A stretch of 36,928 bases of DNA from positions 1 through 36,928 of the forward strand of contig JAIPGO010000032.1 of assembly GCA_021736135.1 (NCBI GenBank), written 5' to 3'. The stretch is from Candidatus Cloacimonadota bacterium (lineage in GTDB: Bacteria > Cloacimonadota > Cloacimonadia > Cloacimonadales > TCS61). The notes beneath the pieces are model-generated. The model saw nothing but the letters and a program-made list of their open reading frames with translations, searched no databases and was not told where the DNA came from. A program made the position numbers and the translations under genes. This document shows positions 1 through 9,104 of this stretch, one piece after another. The stretch's first letter is position 1. The number at the start of each line of letters is the position of its first letter.

Positions 1-38
1 GAAGATGAAATGTGCACATCTGCTACGCTTTAGGCAGG

Positions 39-191
39 ATTATCGTAATTGACAAAACTAAATTTCCTGAGATAGTTTAGGGAATGTTAATTAGTCCGTA
101 GGACTTATCTATTTGTAGAATATAATATTATCCCCCCCCACCCCAGCGACCGATGTCTATTTCTACAATTAAATATCCCCTATGGGGAAAA
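39..191 (+). repeat. Left copy of composite hairpin repeat
   Basis: This copy is homologous, in inverted orientation, to 36705-36906. In order it contains a TTGACAAAAC leader (49-58), the small palindrome GTCCGTAGGAC (94-104), TTGTAGAA (113-120), a C-rich core (132-144), TTCTACAA (161-168, complementary to 113-120) and a CCCC-TAT-GGGG hairpin (177-187). Its central core looks degenerate compared with the right copy, which keeps a perfect 16-bp GC-rich hairpin. It is a dispersed intergenic repeat of unknown class. It could be a small non-autonomous element, a REP-like element or a structured RNA. No coding sequence was recognised in it. Confidence 0.7.
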
Positions 192-371
192 CGAAAGCAG
201 TGATAAGTGACCTTATAATAGATACTTATAAATGTACAACCTTGAAATGAAATTGCCAGAAAACAATAATTGTGCATTATTATTGATATTATTCAGCATA
301 AGTTATTGAAAAGGAGTGCCTGAAAGTGAACAGTCTCCATTATACATTTTCAATTATTTTCAAGATCGGGC

Positions 372-403
372 TTGACAAAATACTAAGGAAATGTTCATTA
401 GCC
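372..403 (+). promoter_or_regulatory. TTGACA-containing stretch upstream of the ATPase gene
   Basis: A TTGACA box lies at 372-377, about 43 bases before the ATG at 420. The stretch TTGACAAAA...AATGTTCATTAGCC resembles the leader of the left hairpin repeat (TTGACAAAA at 49, AATGTTAATTAGTCC at 83-97), so it may be either a promoter or a repeat fragment. At 17-base spacing the -10 would be TCATTA, a weak match. Confidence 0.3.
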
Positions 404-419
404 TAACAGGGGTTAGCTT

Positions 420-1784
420 ATGAAATTTTATGGACGTGAGTTAGAGCTTACTAAATTAGAGGGTTATGGTGAACAGGTTAAAGCTAATAAATCGAAATTA
501 GTGGTTATTTCCGGTCGGAGACGAATTGGGAAAACAAGACTGGCACTGGAGGCGATTAAGGATAAGCGGCATCTTTACTTTTTTGTTACCCGAAAAAAAG
601 AGGAAGATCTGTTGCGGGACTGGTCTGCAGAGATCAAACGTAAATTTGGAGATGTATTTTTCGGAGAATTGCGCCAGATAGAAGATCTATTGCAGTTCCT
701 TTTTAAGTTTGCGGATAACAATCCTTTGGCAGTTGTTTTTGATGAGTTTCAGAATTTCTTTTTTGGCAGCGCTCATGTTTATTCCGTTTTTCAGAAATAT
801 TATGACCAGTACCGGGATAAATCGTCGCTATTGCTGATTATCAGTGGTTCTTCACATTCTTTGATGGAAAATATATTTAAAGGTTCCAGGGAGCCACTTT
901 TTGGGAGGGCTGATGAAATTATCCATCTATCCTATTTGGAGTTAAAGGCACAGGCTGAATTTGCCAATGATGAAGGGATATTTTCACAAAAAGAAAAACT
1001 GGGGATTTTTTCAGTTTTTGATGGAGTGCCAAAATACTTGGAAGAGATAGCAGTATATAATGATAAGACTTTTTCCGGCAGATTGAGAAAGATCCTGCTG
1101 GAAAAAGACTGGTTCTGGGAAGAAGGTGAAAATATTCTCAAAGAAGAATTTGGTAAAGATTATGTTTCGTATTTTTCTATTCTCTCGGCTATTGCTAAAG
1201 GACGCCGGATATTGAGTGATATTGAGCAGTTTTCAGGGATCAAAGAAGCAAGTTCATATCTAAAAAAACTGGAAGATATTTATCAATTAGTTGAACGGAA
1301 AGTCCCTGTAACTGTGAAAAATAGAAGTATCTCCCGTAAAGGGCGCTATTATTTGAAAGATAACTTTTTTTCTTTCTGGTTTCAATTTATTGAGCCCCGC
1401 AGGTATTTGAAAGAAATAGGTCAGCAGGAACTGGCAGTACGAGAAATTCTGGAAGAACTGGAGCAATATACGGGTAGAAAACTGGAAGATATGGTGAGAC
1501 GTTACATCATAGAAGAAAATCCGTTAAAGCTCGAATTTACAAGTATCGGAAGCTATTGGGATAGAAAAGGTGAAATTGAGATAGATATAGTAATTCTTAA
1601 TGAAAGAAAAAAAGAGGCTTATTTTCTGGAAGTGAAGCGTGATAAAAAGAGAATTAATAAAAAACTGCTGGAAAATCTGCGGACCAAAGCAGCAACGATC
1701 AGCGAAACGAGAGATTATAGAAAATTCTTCGGATTCGCATATCCGGGAGGGGAGGGGGGGCTTCAATTGAAAATTGAAAATTGA
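420..1784 (+). CDS. AAA-type ATPase with C-terminal DUF234/PD-(D/E)XK-like domain
   Basis: This is a cytoplasmic ATPase of the archaeal-ATPase (ATP_bind_2)/DUF234 type, common in archaea and anaerobic bacteria. Its cellular role is unsettled. It has Walker A GRRRIGKTRL (32-41), Walker B LAVVFDEFQ (103-111) and a sensor-like IISGSS (140-145). A winged-helix-like middle follows, then a C-terminal region with E356, D389 in the EIEIDIVI strand and E404-V-K406, the spacing of a PD-(D/E)XK nuclease fold. The start is ATG with AGGGG about ten bases upstream. It stands alone beside a repeat element. The last residues (after about 443) are encoded by G-rich and GAAAATT repeat DNA, so the natural C-terminus may have been altered. 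The family is confident; nuclease activity is inferred. Confidence 0.8.
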   Translation: MKFYGRELELTKLEGYGEQVKANKSKLVVISGRRRIGKTRLALEAIKDKRHLYFFVTRKKEEDLLRDWSAEIKRKFGDVFFGELRQIEDLLQFLFKFADNNPLAVVFDEFQNFFFGSAHVYSVFQKYYDQYRDKSSLLLIISGSSHSLMENIFKGSREPLFGRADEIIHLSYLELKAQAEFANDEGIFSQKEKLGIFSVFDGVPKYLEEIAVYNDKTFSGRLRKILLEKDWFWEEGENILKEEFGKDYVSYFSILSAIAKGRRILSDIEQFSGIKEASSYLKKLEDIYQLVERKVPVTVKNRSISRKGRYYLKDNFFSFWFQFIEPRRYLKEIGQQELAVREILEELEQYTGRKLEDMVRRYIIEENPLKLEFTSIGSYWDRKGEIEIDIVILNERKKEAYFLEVKRDKKRINKKLLENLRTKAATISETRDYRKFFGFAYPGGEGGLQLKIEN

Positions 1785-1950
1785 AAATTGAAAATGTAAA
1801 ATTGAAGAAGTAGAGCGAAGGAGTGAAGGGGATTTTGAACTCGAAAATGCGAGGGGGCGAAAGCACGAAAGCACGAGGGAGCGACAAAGCGAATGGGAGA
1901 AAGGGTGAAGGGGTGAAGAGGAAAATGGGAAAATGAGAGGGTGTGAAAAT
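1763..1950. repeat. Simple-sequence and degenerate tandem repeats
   Basis: Four tandem 7-base GAAAATT-like units begin at about 1766 and overlap the end of the upstream gene. They are followed by purine-rich degenerate units about 8 bases long (GAAAGCAC, GAGGGAGC, GACAAAGC, GAATGGGA, GTGAAGGG and similar) to about 1950. The strand bias to purines is extreme. No gene is seen here. Confidence 0.7.
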
Positions 1951-1969
1951 GAGAAGGATGGTGGCTAAA

Positions 1970-2006
1970 AGCTCTTCAATTGAGCTATCCGAGGTTCAAA
2001 TTCTTG
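1970..2006 (+). other. tRNA-like remnant (anticodon arm plus T arm)
   Basis: A 5-bp stem AGCTC/GAGCT closes a 7-base loop TTCAATT (1970-1986). Three bases later a 5-bp stem CGAGG/TCTTG with two G-U pairs closes the canonical T loop TTCAAAT (1990-2006). No D arm or full acceptor stem could be found. The minus strand of the first half also resembles a D arm (TAGCTCAATTGAAGAGC), so the stretch may be a scrambled fragment or chance. It is not a functional tRNA. Confidence 0.25.
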
Positions 2007-2109
2007 CTTAAATATTGACATCCGCGGCAGCGAAGGGGAATTGGTAACTAACCGTCAGATAGCCTGGGAAGGATTTGACGGCTAAAGCTGTTTATAGGGG
2101 CATTAATTA

Positions 2110-5100
2110 ATGAAATTTTATGATCTGATCAAAAAGGATCTGAACCGGTCGGCATTTTTCCAGGAATTTGACGGTATCATTCGTGAAAAGGTGAATGGAA
2201 ACCTGTTTTTCCATTTGAACCGTTCTTTAAAGGCGCTGCTATTGAGCCGCGCCTGCCAGGAAAGCGGGAAAAATGTGCTCATGATCTGTGCCGATGACAA
2301 GCTGGCAGAGGAATATCTGGATGATCTACAGCTTCTGGTCGGTGACGAGAATGCTTTCATGCTGCCCGATTACGAGATTTTGCCTTATGAAGAGCGTTCT
2401 CCGCATTACACGATACGGGCAGAGCGCATCCGTACTTTGAGCCGCGTATTTAGCGACAGTGCGGCAATTTATACGGTTTCCATCAGGTCTCTGCTGCGCA
2501 AGATCGTGGCACCGGAGATTTTTTCCCGCTATGTGGTCAAGCTGAAGCATTTGATGGAATATAGTCCGGACAAGCTGGTCTCCGATCTGGTGGGTATGGG
2601 GTATGATAACGTTTTTCAGGTGAGTAAAGTTGGAGAACTGGCCAGACGGGGGGGCATAATAGACGTATTCAGTCCCAATCACAATCAGCCTCTGCGGTTA
2701 GATTTTTTTGGTGATAATATAGAATCTATGCGTTATTTTGATCTGGGTAGCCAGCGTTCCACGAGTCTGGAAATTGAGCAGTTGACCTTGATACCTTCGC
2801 GGGAATTTTCTTTGCATGACATCACCGGCAATGAATATTTTTGGGAAAAGATACACGAGAAGGGCTTTTATGAAGGCATTGAGCAGGACGTAAGCCTGCT
2901 TTTAAGTAAAGTCAGCAGTTTTCTGGATTATTTTCAGGAAGATAATGTAATATTATTCTGGGATGAATATCAGTTTTTCAGTTCCACTTTTAAGGAAATA
3001 CAGGAAGAAGTGCTGGAGCTATTTCTCAAGGCACGGGGCAAACATAAAAGCGAACATCTGGCAGACCCGGAAAATATATTTTTCAGTAAAAGCTACGTGC
3101 AGCGGGTTTTCAGCCGTTTCCAGAACTATTTTATCAGCAACAGTTTTCAGGAATTCAAACGGATCAATGTTCCCGTGGAAGTACCCGCTTATTCCCAGGA
3201 AAGCCAGCATAATAATCTGGAAAACCTGGAAATAGAACTGAATCAAAGACTCGAAGACGGATACCGCATCATCATCCAAAGTGATAACCAGAGCCAGAGC
3301 AAACGCATGCGCGACCTTCTGGAAAACCTGGAAGGCAACATAGGTTTTACACTTGGTGTATTCCAGAAGGGATTTGTGATCCCGGATGCGCGCCTGGCGG
3401 TATATACGGATCATGAGATATTTGCGCGTTACCGCCGCCGTTCGCGGAGTGCCCATTTTTCCAGTGAAGAAGCACTGGTGGATTATGAATCTTTAAAACC
3501 TGGAGACTTTATTGTCCACATAGATTACGGAGTCGGCATCTATAAAGGGTTGAAGAAAATGCCATCCGGTGTGGCGACAATTGACTGTCTCACTATAGGT
3601 TATGCCGAAAATGACGTGGTTTACGTGCCCACGTTCCAGCTTGACCGCGTCTCAAAATTTGTGGGTGAGGAGGGGCTGGAGCCCACGATCCACAAATTAG
3701 GCGGCAAGATGTGGGCGTTGGCAAAAAGCCGGGCACGTAAACAGATAGAACTGATTGCCGAAGACCTGGTACAGCTTTATGCGGAACGCCAGTTGCGCAA
3801 GGGCGTAAAATTTGAGACCGATACTTCCTGGCAGCAGGATATGGAAAATGCCTTTATTTATGAAATTACCCCCGACCAGTTGCGGTCTACCAATGAGATC
3901 AAGCAGGACATGGAAAGTGAAAAACCTATGGAACGCCTGTTATGTGGCGATGTGGGTTACGGTAAAACGGAAGTTGCCATACGTGCTGCATTTAAAGCAG
4001 TAATGAGCGGATACCAGGTGGCAATTCTGGCGCCGACCACCTTACTGACAGACCAGCATTATAACACATTTAAGGAGAGGCTGGCACAATATCCCATCCG
4101 GGTAGCCATGCTGAGCCGGTTCCGCAGTAAAGTTATGCTGGATAAGGATATTCTGGAAATATCAAAGGGCGATATTGATATCGTAATTGGCACGCACCGG
4201 CTTTTATCAAAAGACATTAAATTCCAGAGGCTGGGACTGCTCATTATAGATGAGGAACACCGTTTTGGAGTGCGGCATAAGGATAAACTCCGGCAGCTGA
4301 AATCCAATGTGGATACATTATATATGAGTGCCACGCCCATACCGCGAACGATGAGCATGGCGCTGAGCAGGTTGAAAGAAATGTCATTAATACGCACCTC
4401 ACCTAAGGCGCGACTGCCGATCAGAACGGTGATCGTGCCCTTTGACGAAGACGTGATCAAGGATGCCATCAACCGGGAAATTGACCGGGGGGGACAGGTC
4501 TTTTTTGTTCATAACCGCGTGCAGACTATTGGGAGTATGGCAGATAAATTACGTAAGATGCTGCCTCATGTCAGGTTTTCCATCGGGCATGGGCAGTTAC
4601 CGGAAAAACAACTGGAAGCCGTAATGCTCGATTTTGCAGAACATAAATTTGACGTTCTTATCGCCTCCACCATCATTGAATCCGGCATTGATATACCTAA
4701 TGCCAATACTATAATTATAAATAGGGCTGACACATTCGGACTGGCGCAGTTGTATCAGATACGGGGCAGATCAGGAAGAAGCAACCGGCGAGCTTATGCT
4801 TACCTGATCATCCCCACGCAGCTAACGGAAATTGCGCGCAAAAGACTGGAAACTTTGACCGAGTATGAATCATTAGGCAGCGGTTACCAGATCGCCATGC
4901 GTGACCTGGAAATCCGTGGTGCCGGCACTTTGCTGGGCACAAAACAGAGCGGGACAATCAATTCCATTGGTTATAACTATTACAACCGGTTGCTGGAAAA
5001 CGCTATTGAAAATATTTCCTCCGGCAAAACATCAGTGAACTGGGATGAAGATAAGGAAGCTGTTAAAAGGGATATATCCATTGCCGATAATTTCTATATC

Positions 5101-5508
5101 CCGGAAAACTATATCGCTGATGAAAAAGTGAGACTGGATATTTACCGCCGCATTATCAGGTTTACTACCGAAAAGGAATTTGACGACCTGCCGGCAGAAT
5201 TTAGCGACCGCTTTGGCAAAATGCCTTTGGAAGCAGAAAATACTCTCGCCCTCTTCCGTCTGAAAATGCTGATGGAAAAAACCGGACTGAAGAAATGCCA
5301 CATCCGTGATAAAAAACTGATCATGGAATTTCCTTCCGATAAACTGCCGAGTCGCTCTTTACTTACGACTCTGGTTACCAGATTCAGCTATCCCGTGAGA
5401 TTTGAGACGGTTCACGATCTGAAAATGATATTTGACCTGGCAAAAGAAGACAAGAGCCATTTCGGTATTGCCTTAGCGGTAGTACGTGAAATATTAGATA
5501 AAGCATAA
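2110..5508 (+). CDS. mfd: Transcription-repair coupling factor Mfd
   Basis: This is an ATP-driven DNA translocase that removes RNA polymerase stalled at lesions and recruits UvrA. At 1132 aa it has the usual family length. In order it has a UvrB-homology module (YEILPYEERSPHYT, then RRGGIIDVFSP near 178-188 followed by LDFFGDNIESMRYFD) and a CarD/RID polymerase-interacting domain from about 462 (GDFIVHIDYGVGIYKG). Next are RecG-like helicase lobes with Walker A GDVGYGKT (about 613-620), DEEH (714-717), SATPIPRTMS and the motif VI region QIRGRSGRS. A C-terminal TRCF domain begins near 1020. The start is ATG with AGGGG upstream. It is the first recognisable gene of a long forward run, though 117 bases separate it from the next gene. 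Confidence 0.97.
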   Translation: MKFYDLIKKDLNRSAFFQEFDGIIREKVNGNLFFHLNRSLKALLLSRACQESGKNVLMICADDKLAEEYLDDLQLLVGDENAFMLPDYEILPYEERSPHYTIRAERIRTLSRVFSDSAAIYTVSIRSLLRKIVAPEIFSRYVVKLKHLMEYSPDKLVSDLVGMGYDNVFQVSKVGELARRGGIIDVFSPNHNQPLRLDFFGDNIESMRYFDLGSQRSTSLEIEQLTLIPSREFSLHDITGNEYFWEKIHEKGFYEGIEQDVSLLLSKVSSFLDYFQEDNVILFWDEYQFFSSTFKEIQEEVLELFLKARGKHKSEHLADPENIFFSKSYVQRVFSRFQNYFISNSFQEFKRINVPVEVPAYSQESQHNNLENLEIELNQRLEDGYRIIIQSDNQSQSKRMRDLLENLEGNIGFTLGVFQKGFVIPDARLAVYTDHEIFARYRRRSRSAHFSSEEALVDYESLKPGDFIVHIDYGVGIYKGLKKMPSGVATIDCLTIGYAENDVVYVPTFQLDRVSKFVGEEGLEPTIHKLGGKMWALAKSRARKQIELIAEDLVQLYAERQLRKGVKFETDTSWQQDMENAFIYEITPDQLRSTNEIKQDMESEKPMERLLCGDVGYGKTEVAIRAAFKAVMSGYQVAILAPTTLLTDQHYNTFKERLAQYPIRVAMLSRFRSKVMLDKDILEISKGDIDIVIGTHRLLSKDIKFQRLGLLIIDEEHRFGVRHKDKLRQLKSNVDTLYMSATPIPRTMSMALSRLKEMSLIRTSPKARLPIRTVIVPFDEDVIKDAINREIDRGGQVFFVHNRVQTIGSMADKLRKMLPHVRFSIGHGQLPEKQLEAVMLDFAEHKFDVLIASTIIESGIDIPNANTIIINRADTFGLAQLYQIRGRSGRSNRRAYAYLIIPTQLTEIARKRLETLTEYESLGSGYQIAMRDLEIRGAGTLLGTKQSGTINSIGYNYYNRLLENAIENISSGKTSVNWDEDKEAVKRDISIADNFYIPENYIADEKVRLDIYRRIIRFTTEKEFDDLPAEFSDRFGKMPLEAENTLALFRLKMLMEKTGLKKCHIRDKKLIMEFPSDKLPSRSLLTTLVTRFSYPVRFETVHDLKMIFDLAKEDKSHFGIALAVVREILDKA

Positions 5509-5542
5509 TGACCTATTTGGCAAGTATTTATGGGTAAAGTAA

Positions 5543-5580
5543 TTGACAGGAATCCGGCTTATTTATTTTTATTCCTGTAA
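5543..5580 (+). promoter_or_regulatory. TTGACA box overlapping an inverted repeat
   Basis: In the 117-base gap after mfd, TTGACA (5543-5548) overlaps the left arm of ACAGGAAT...ATTCCTGT, with 8-bp arms and a 17-base AT-rich loop. It could be the promoter of the next gene with an operator-like repeat, or a weak terminator for mfd. The downstream gene has AAGGAG at 5610-5615 before the ATG at 5626. Confidence 0.3.
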
Positions 5581-5625
5581 TTTTGCAAAGTAGTGAAACT
5601 GAATTAGATAAGGAGTAACAGCGGG

Positions 5626-6981
5626 ATGATAAAAAAGACGATCAGCCTGGTGGTAATGCTATGCCTGTTAACGGGACTTGTATCCCAGATAACGGTTCCA
5701 ACCGAAAGGGAACTGCTTATTTCGGTGTCGGTTACGGGAGCCGTGTCATTTCCGGGAGTTTATAAACTGGCACCTGGCAGCCGGGTTTCGGAAGCCCTTG
5801 ATATGGTTCTGCTGGCAGAAGAGGAATTTCGGAAAAACAGTGAAATTGAGAATCTGGCAGAAGGGGAAATGGCAGAAGAGGAGCCGGAATATTCTCTGCG
5901 TAATATCACTCTTGTGAGGAATAGTAAAACAATACCCATTGATCTCCAGAAATACTATATTCTGGGCGATCTGCAGGAAAACCCGATATTACAGGATAAT
6001 GACGTTTTGCGCATCCCTGCCGGCACCTATAACCTTAATATAAGCGGAGCCGTGCACAAACCGGGATTTTATGAATTTGCCATGGGTGACCATCTGAGTG
6101 ATTTGATCGATCTGGCGCTGGGTATAACGGAAGCAGCTCGACCGGAAGAGGCAGAGCTGGTCAGAATGGATTTTACCACAGGCTTATCAGAAAAGAAATT
6201 TTTCCCGGTTTATGAGATTCTTGCCAATCGGGATTCCCCGTATAATTACCTGTTGCAGAGCGGAGACCGGATATATATCCGGGAACTGGCGAATTATAAT
6301 AATGATTACCGTGTAACCGTAGCCGGGATGGTAAAATACCCGGGAGAATATTCCATTGTGGAAGGAGCAACCACTTTACTGGAGATCCTGCGTTCCTGCG
6401 GTGGACCCAAAGAAGAAGGAAGCCTGAGCCGAGCCTACCTGCAGCGGCTTTCCGCACGAGATACCACAATTGCCTATGATCCGGAGTTCCAGCGGTTGAT
6501 GACACTCAAAATTCCCGAATTGTCACCGGTTGAATATGAGTATCAGAAATTTAAACTGCGGGAACTGCAAGGGAGGATCAATGTTGATATTGAAAAACTG
6601 TGGACCGATAAGGGCGCAGCGGAAGACGTATTTCTGGAAGATAACGATTATATTTATATACCCCATAAGGTTACTACGGTTGAGGTAAGTGGTGCTGTGA
6701 TGAATCCGGGTGCCTATAAATTCACTGCCGGCAAAAATTATGAATATTATGTTGCTCTTGCCGGAGGCTATACCAATAATGCCTATAAGATAAAAACCAG
6801 GATAATCAGCGGGGATAATGGTGTCTGGCAGAAGAAAAACAAGAAGACCGTTATTGAACAGGGAGATATGGTTTTCGTCCCGGAAAAGCAGGAAGTAGAT
6901 TACTGGCTCCGCACGAAAGACGTGTTCAGTATTCTGGCGCAACTGGCAACTGTGATCCTGGCAATTCAAAGTATGAAGTAA
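5626..6981 (+). CDS. Four-SLBB-domain exported protein (polysaccharide export-like)
   Basis: This is a probable periplasmic or membrane-anchored protein of the Wza/SLBB (soluble-ligand-binding beta-grasp) group, which acts in exopolysaccharide export. It has an N-terminal signal-like segment (residues 1-20) and four SLBB repeats with the family core V.GAV..PG.Y: VSVTGAVSFPGVYKL (about 34-48), ISGAVHKPGFYEF (about 138), VAGMVKYPGEYS (about 230) and VEVSGAVMNPGAYKF (about 352). A hydrophobic tail VFSILAQLATVILAI at about 431-445 probably anchors it. It lacks a clear lipobox and the Wza N-terminal poly-export domain is not obvious. The sugar-nucleotide genes that follow directly (epimerase and aminotransferase) support a polysaccharide role. 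Confidence 0.8.
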   Translation: MIKKTISLVVMLCLLTGLVSQITVPTERELLISVSVTGAVSFPGVYKLAPGSRVSEALDMVLLAEEEFRKNSEIENLAEGEMAEEEPEYSLRNITLVRNSKTIPIDLQKYYILGDLQENPILQDNDVLRIPAGTYNLNISGAVHKPGFYEFAMGDHLSDLIDLALGITEAARPEEAELVRMDFTTGLSEKKFFPVYEILANRDSPYNYLLQSGDRIYIRELANYNNDYRVTVAGMVKYPGEYSIVEGATTLLEILRSCGGPKEEGSLSRAYLQRLSARDTTIAYDPEFQRLMTLKIPELSPVEYEYQKFKLRELQGRINVDIEKLWTDKGAAEDVFLEDNDYIYIPHKVTTVEVSGAVMNPGAYKFTAGKNYEYYVALAGGYTNNAYKIKTRIISGDNGVWQKKNKKTVIEQGDMVFVPEKQEVDYWLRTKDVFSILAQLATVILAIQSMK

Positions 6982-6999
6982 ATAACTCAGGAGAAATAT

Positions 7000-7959
7000 A
7001 TGAAGATATTAATAACTGGCGGTTCCGGCTTTATCGGTTCGCATCTGGTGGAAAAGCTACTGGCGCGAGGACATCATATTGCCGTCATTGACAATTTATC
7101 AACGGGAAAGTTTTCCAATATTAAGCCTTTCTTGCGTAATCCCAGATTTTCTTACACCATAGATACCATCTTGAACCGCAAAGTGCTCAAGAAACTAATC
7201 GAGGAATGTGACCAGATCTATCACATGGCAGCCGCGGTAGGCGTAAAGTTCATTATCGATAATCCGCTGCAGTCTTTGAAGGTAAATATAACCGGTACGG
7301 ATAACGTACTGGAATTTGCCAATGAGTATAAACGCAAAGTACTTATTGCCTCCACTTCGGAGATTTATGGTAAAAGTGACCAGATTCCCTTTAAAGAAGA
7401 TGCTGACCGTCTGCTGGGTTCCACGCATATCTCGCGCTGGAGCTATTCATCATCGAAGGCGATAGACGAATTCCTGGCCCTGGCATATCACCGTGAAAAA
7501 CGTCTGCCGATCGTTATCGTGCGCTGCTTCAATACGGTGGGACCACGCCAGACCGGGCAATATGGCATGGTTATTCCCAAATTCGTGAAAAGCGCCCTGC
7601 TCAATCACCCCATCACTATTTTTGGTGACGGCAAACAGAGTCGCTGTTTCTGTGATGTGGAAGACGTAACCGACGGCATGATCAGGCTGATGGATGATAA
7701 AAAAGCTGAAGGCGAGATATTTAACATTGGCAACGACCAGAGCATAACAATAGAAGAACTGGCGCACCTGGTGAAAAAAATGACAAATAGCAATTCCAGA
7801 ATTGAATATATCAACTATGAAGATGCATATGAAGAGGGTTTTGAAGATATGCGCCGGCGTGTTCCTGATCTCACCAAGATCAAGGAACTTATTAAATATG
7901 AACCAAAGCATGATCTGGAAAATATTCTGATCAGAATAATAGATTACTTTGAAAAATAA
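7000..7959 (+). CDS. NAD-dependent nucleotide-sugar epimerase/dehydratase (extended SDR)
   Basis: This is an extended short-chain dehydrogenase acting on a nucleotide sugar. It has the Rossmann motif GGSGFIGSH (7-15), an acidic residue after beta-2 (VIDN), the catalytic STSEIYG (about 118-124) and YSSSK (Y149, K153). The substrate-loop region VGPRQTGQYGMVIPKF and GDGKQSRCFCDVEDV resembles UDP-glucuronate decarboxylase and GalE-like enzymes, but the substrate cannot be fixed from sequence. At 319 aa it has normal length. It begins 18 bases after the SLBB gene, with AGGAG upstream, and is followed 16 bases later by a DegT aminotransferase, which suggests a nucleotide-sugar pathway. Confidence 0.88.
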   Translation: MKILITGGSGFIGSHLVEKLLARGHHIAVIDNLSTGKFSNIKPFLRNPRFSYTIDTILNRKVLKKLIEECDQIYHMAAAVGVKFIIDNPLQSLKVNITGTDNVLEFANEYKRKVLIASTSEIYGKSDQIPFKEDADRLLGSTHISRWSYSSSKAIDEFLALAYHREKRLPIVIVRCFNTVGPRQTGQYGMVIPKFVKSALLNHPITIFGDGKQSRCFCDVEDVTDGMIRLMDDKKAEGEIFNIGNDQSITIEELAHLVKKMTNSNSRIEYINYEDAYEEGFEDMRRRVPDLTKIKELIKYEPKHDLENILIRIIDYFEK

Positions 7960-7975
7960 TTCAGGGTGAAATGAT

Positions 7976-9085
7976 ATGAAAGTACCTTTACTTGATCTGA
8001 AACCGCAATACGATGATATTTTGCCTGCCATAAGGGAGGCATTTGAAAAAATATTTGCCGGTCATCATTACATTTTGGGACCGGAAGTATTTGAACTGGA
8101 ATCAGCCATAGCCGAGTACTGCGGCGTTAAACATGCCATTGGCTGTTCTTCAGGAACAGACGCACTAGTTCTCAGCCTGAAGGCAATTGACATTCAGCCG
8201 GGTGATGAAGTGATAACCACACCTTTCACCTTTTTTGCCACAGCCGGTTCAATTCACAGAGTGGATGGAATACCCGTTTTTGTCGATATTGACCTGCGCA
8301 CCTTCAACCTGGATGTGGAACAACTGGAAGCAGCGATTACAGAAAAAACACGGGCAATCATACCGGTGCATCTTTTTGGACAAATGGCGAAAATGGACAG
8401 GATAATGGAGCTTGCTCAGAAATATAATCTGAAAGTAATTGAAGATACAGCGCAGGGTATCGGGGCATTTTATAAGAACAGAACCGCTGGAAATTACGGT
8501 GATATCGCCACGTTATCTTTTTTCCCCAGTAAAAATCTGGGTGCAATGGGCGATGCTGGTATGTGCCTGACCAATGATGATGAACTGGCAGAGATCATCA
8601 CCTTACTGCGTACTCATGGTGAGCACCCCAAATACATTCACAAGTGGGTGGGTTTAAACAGCCGTCTGGACAGTCTGCAGGCTGCGGTTCTGTTGGTAAA
8701 GCTGCCGAAACTGGCAGAATGGACGAGGCAGCGTCAGGAAAATGCCGCTTATTATCATCAGCATATGCAGGATATTGAGCAGATACGGCTTCCTTACATT
8801 TTGCCGGATGCCGTCTCAATTTATAATCAGTTTACTCTGCTGGTGCAAAACAGGGATGAATTGCTGCAATACCTGAGAGATAATGAAATAGGCTGTAATA
8901 TCTATTATCCCAAGCCTTTGCATCTGCAGGAATGTTTTTCCTATCTGCATCATCAGCAGGGTGATTTCCCGATGAGTGAATATGCCTGTGAAAACGTAAT
9001 TTCCATTCCCATTTATTCTGAATTGACCCGAGAGCAGCAGGATTACGTGATCAGTAAGATCAGAGAATTTTATCTGAATAAATAA
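7976..9085 (+). CDS. DegT/DnrJ/EryC1/StrS-family PLP aminotransferase
   Basis: This is a PLP-dependent sugar aminotransferase that converts a keto-sugar nucleotide to an amino sugar. It has the N-terminal DLKPQYDDI typical of the family, GCSSGTDAL (phosphate-binding) and TTPFTFFATAGSI. EDTAQGIGA holds the aspartate that contacts the pyridine nitrogen, and SFFPSKNLGAMGDAG carries the Schiff-base lysine K186. At 369 aa it has standard length. It lies just after the SDR epimerase, which could supply its substrate. Which amino sugar is made is unknown. The start ATG at 7976 follows CAGGGTGA. Confidence 0.92.
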   Translation: MKVPLLDLKPQYDDILPAIREAFEKIFAGHHYILGPEVFELESAIAEYCGVKHAIGCSSGTDALVLSLKAIDIQPGDEVITTPFTFFATAGSIHRVDGIPVFVDIDLRTFNLDVEQLEAAITEKTRAIIPVHLFGQMAKMDRIMELAQKYNLKVIEDTAQGIGAFYKNRTAGNYGDIATLSFFPSKNLGAMGDAGMCLTNDDELAEIITLLRTHGEHPKYIHKWVGLNSRLDSLQAAVLLVKLPKLAEWTRQRQENAAYYHQHMQDIEQIRLPYILPDAVSIYNQFTLLVQNRDELLQYLRDNEIGCNIYYPKPLHLQECFSYLHHQQGDFPMSEYACENVISIPIYSELTREQQDYVISKIREFYLNK

Positions 9086-9104
9086 TTTTCCGCAAGGAGA
9101 TAAA

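Noticed and set aside
113-168. TTTCTAC/GTAGAA sequences resembling Cas12a-type CRISPR repeats
   Set aside because: There is a single pair about 40 bases apart per element, no repeated unit-spacer pattern and no cas genes in the window.
330-407. Possible 26-aa leader peptide starting GTG before the ATPase gene
   Set aside because: The frame overlaps the repeat-like TTGACA stretch, has no regulatory amino-acid run and no paired attenuator structure.
1970-2006. A functional tRNA gene
   Set aside because: Only anticodon-like and T-like arms are visible. D arm and acceptor stem are missing.
5543-5580. Strong terminator after mfd
   Set aside because: Only 8-bp arms with a 17-base loop and no proper T run after the stem, so it was kept only as a regulatory-like repeat.
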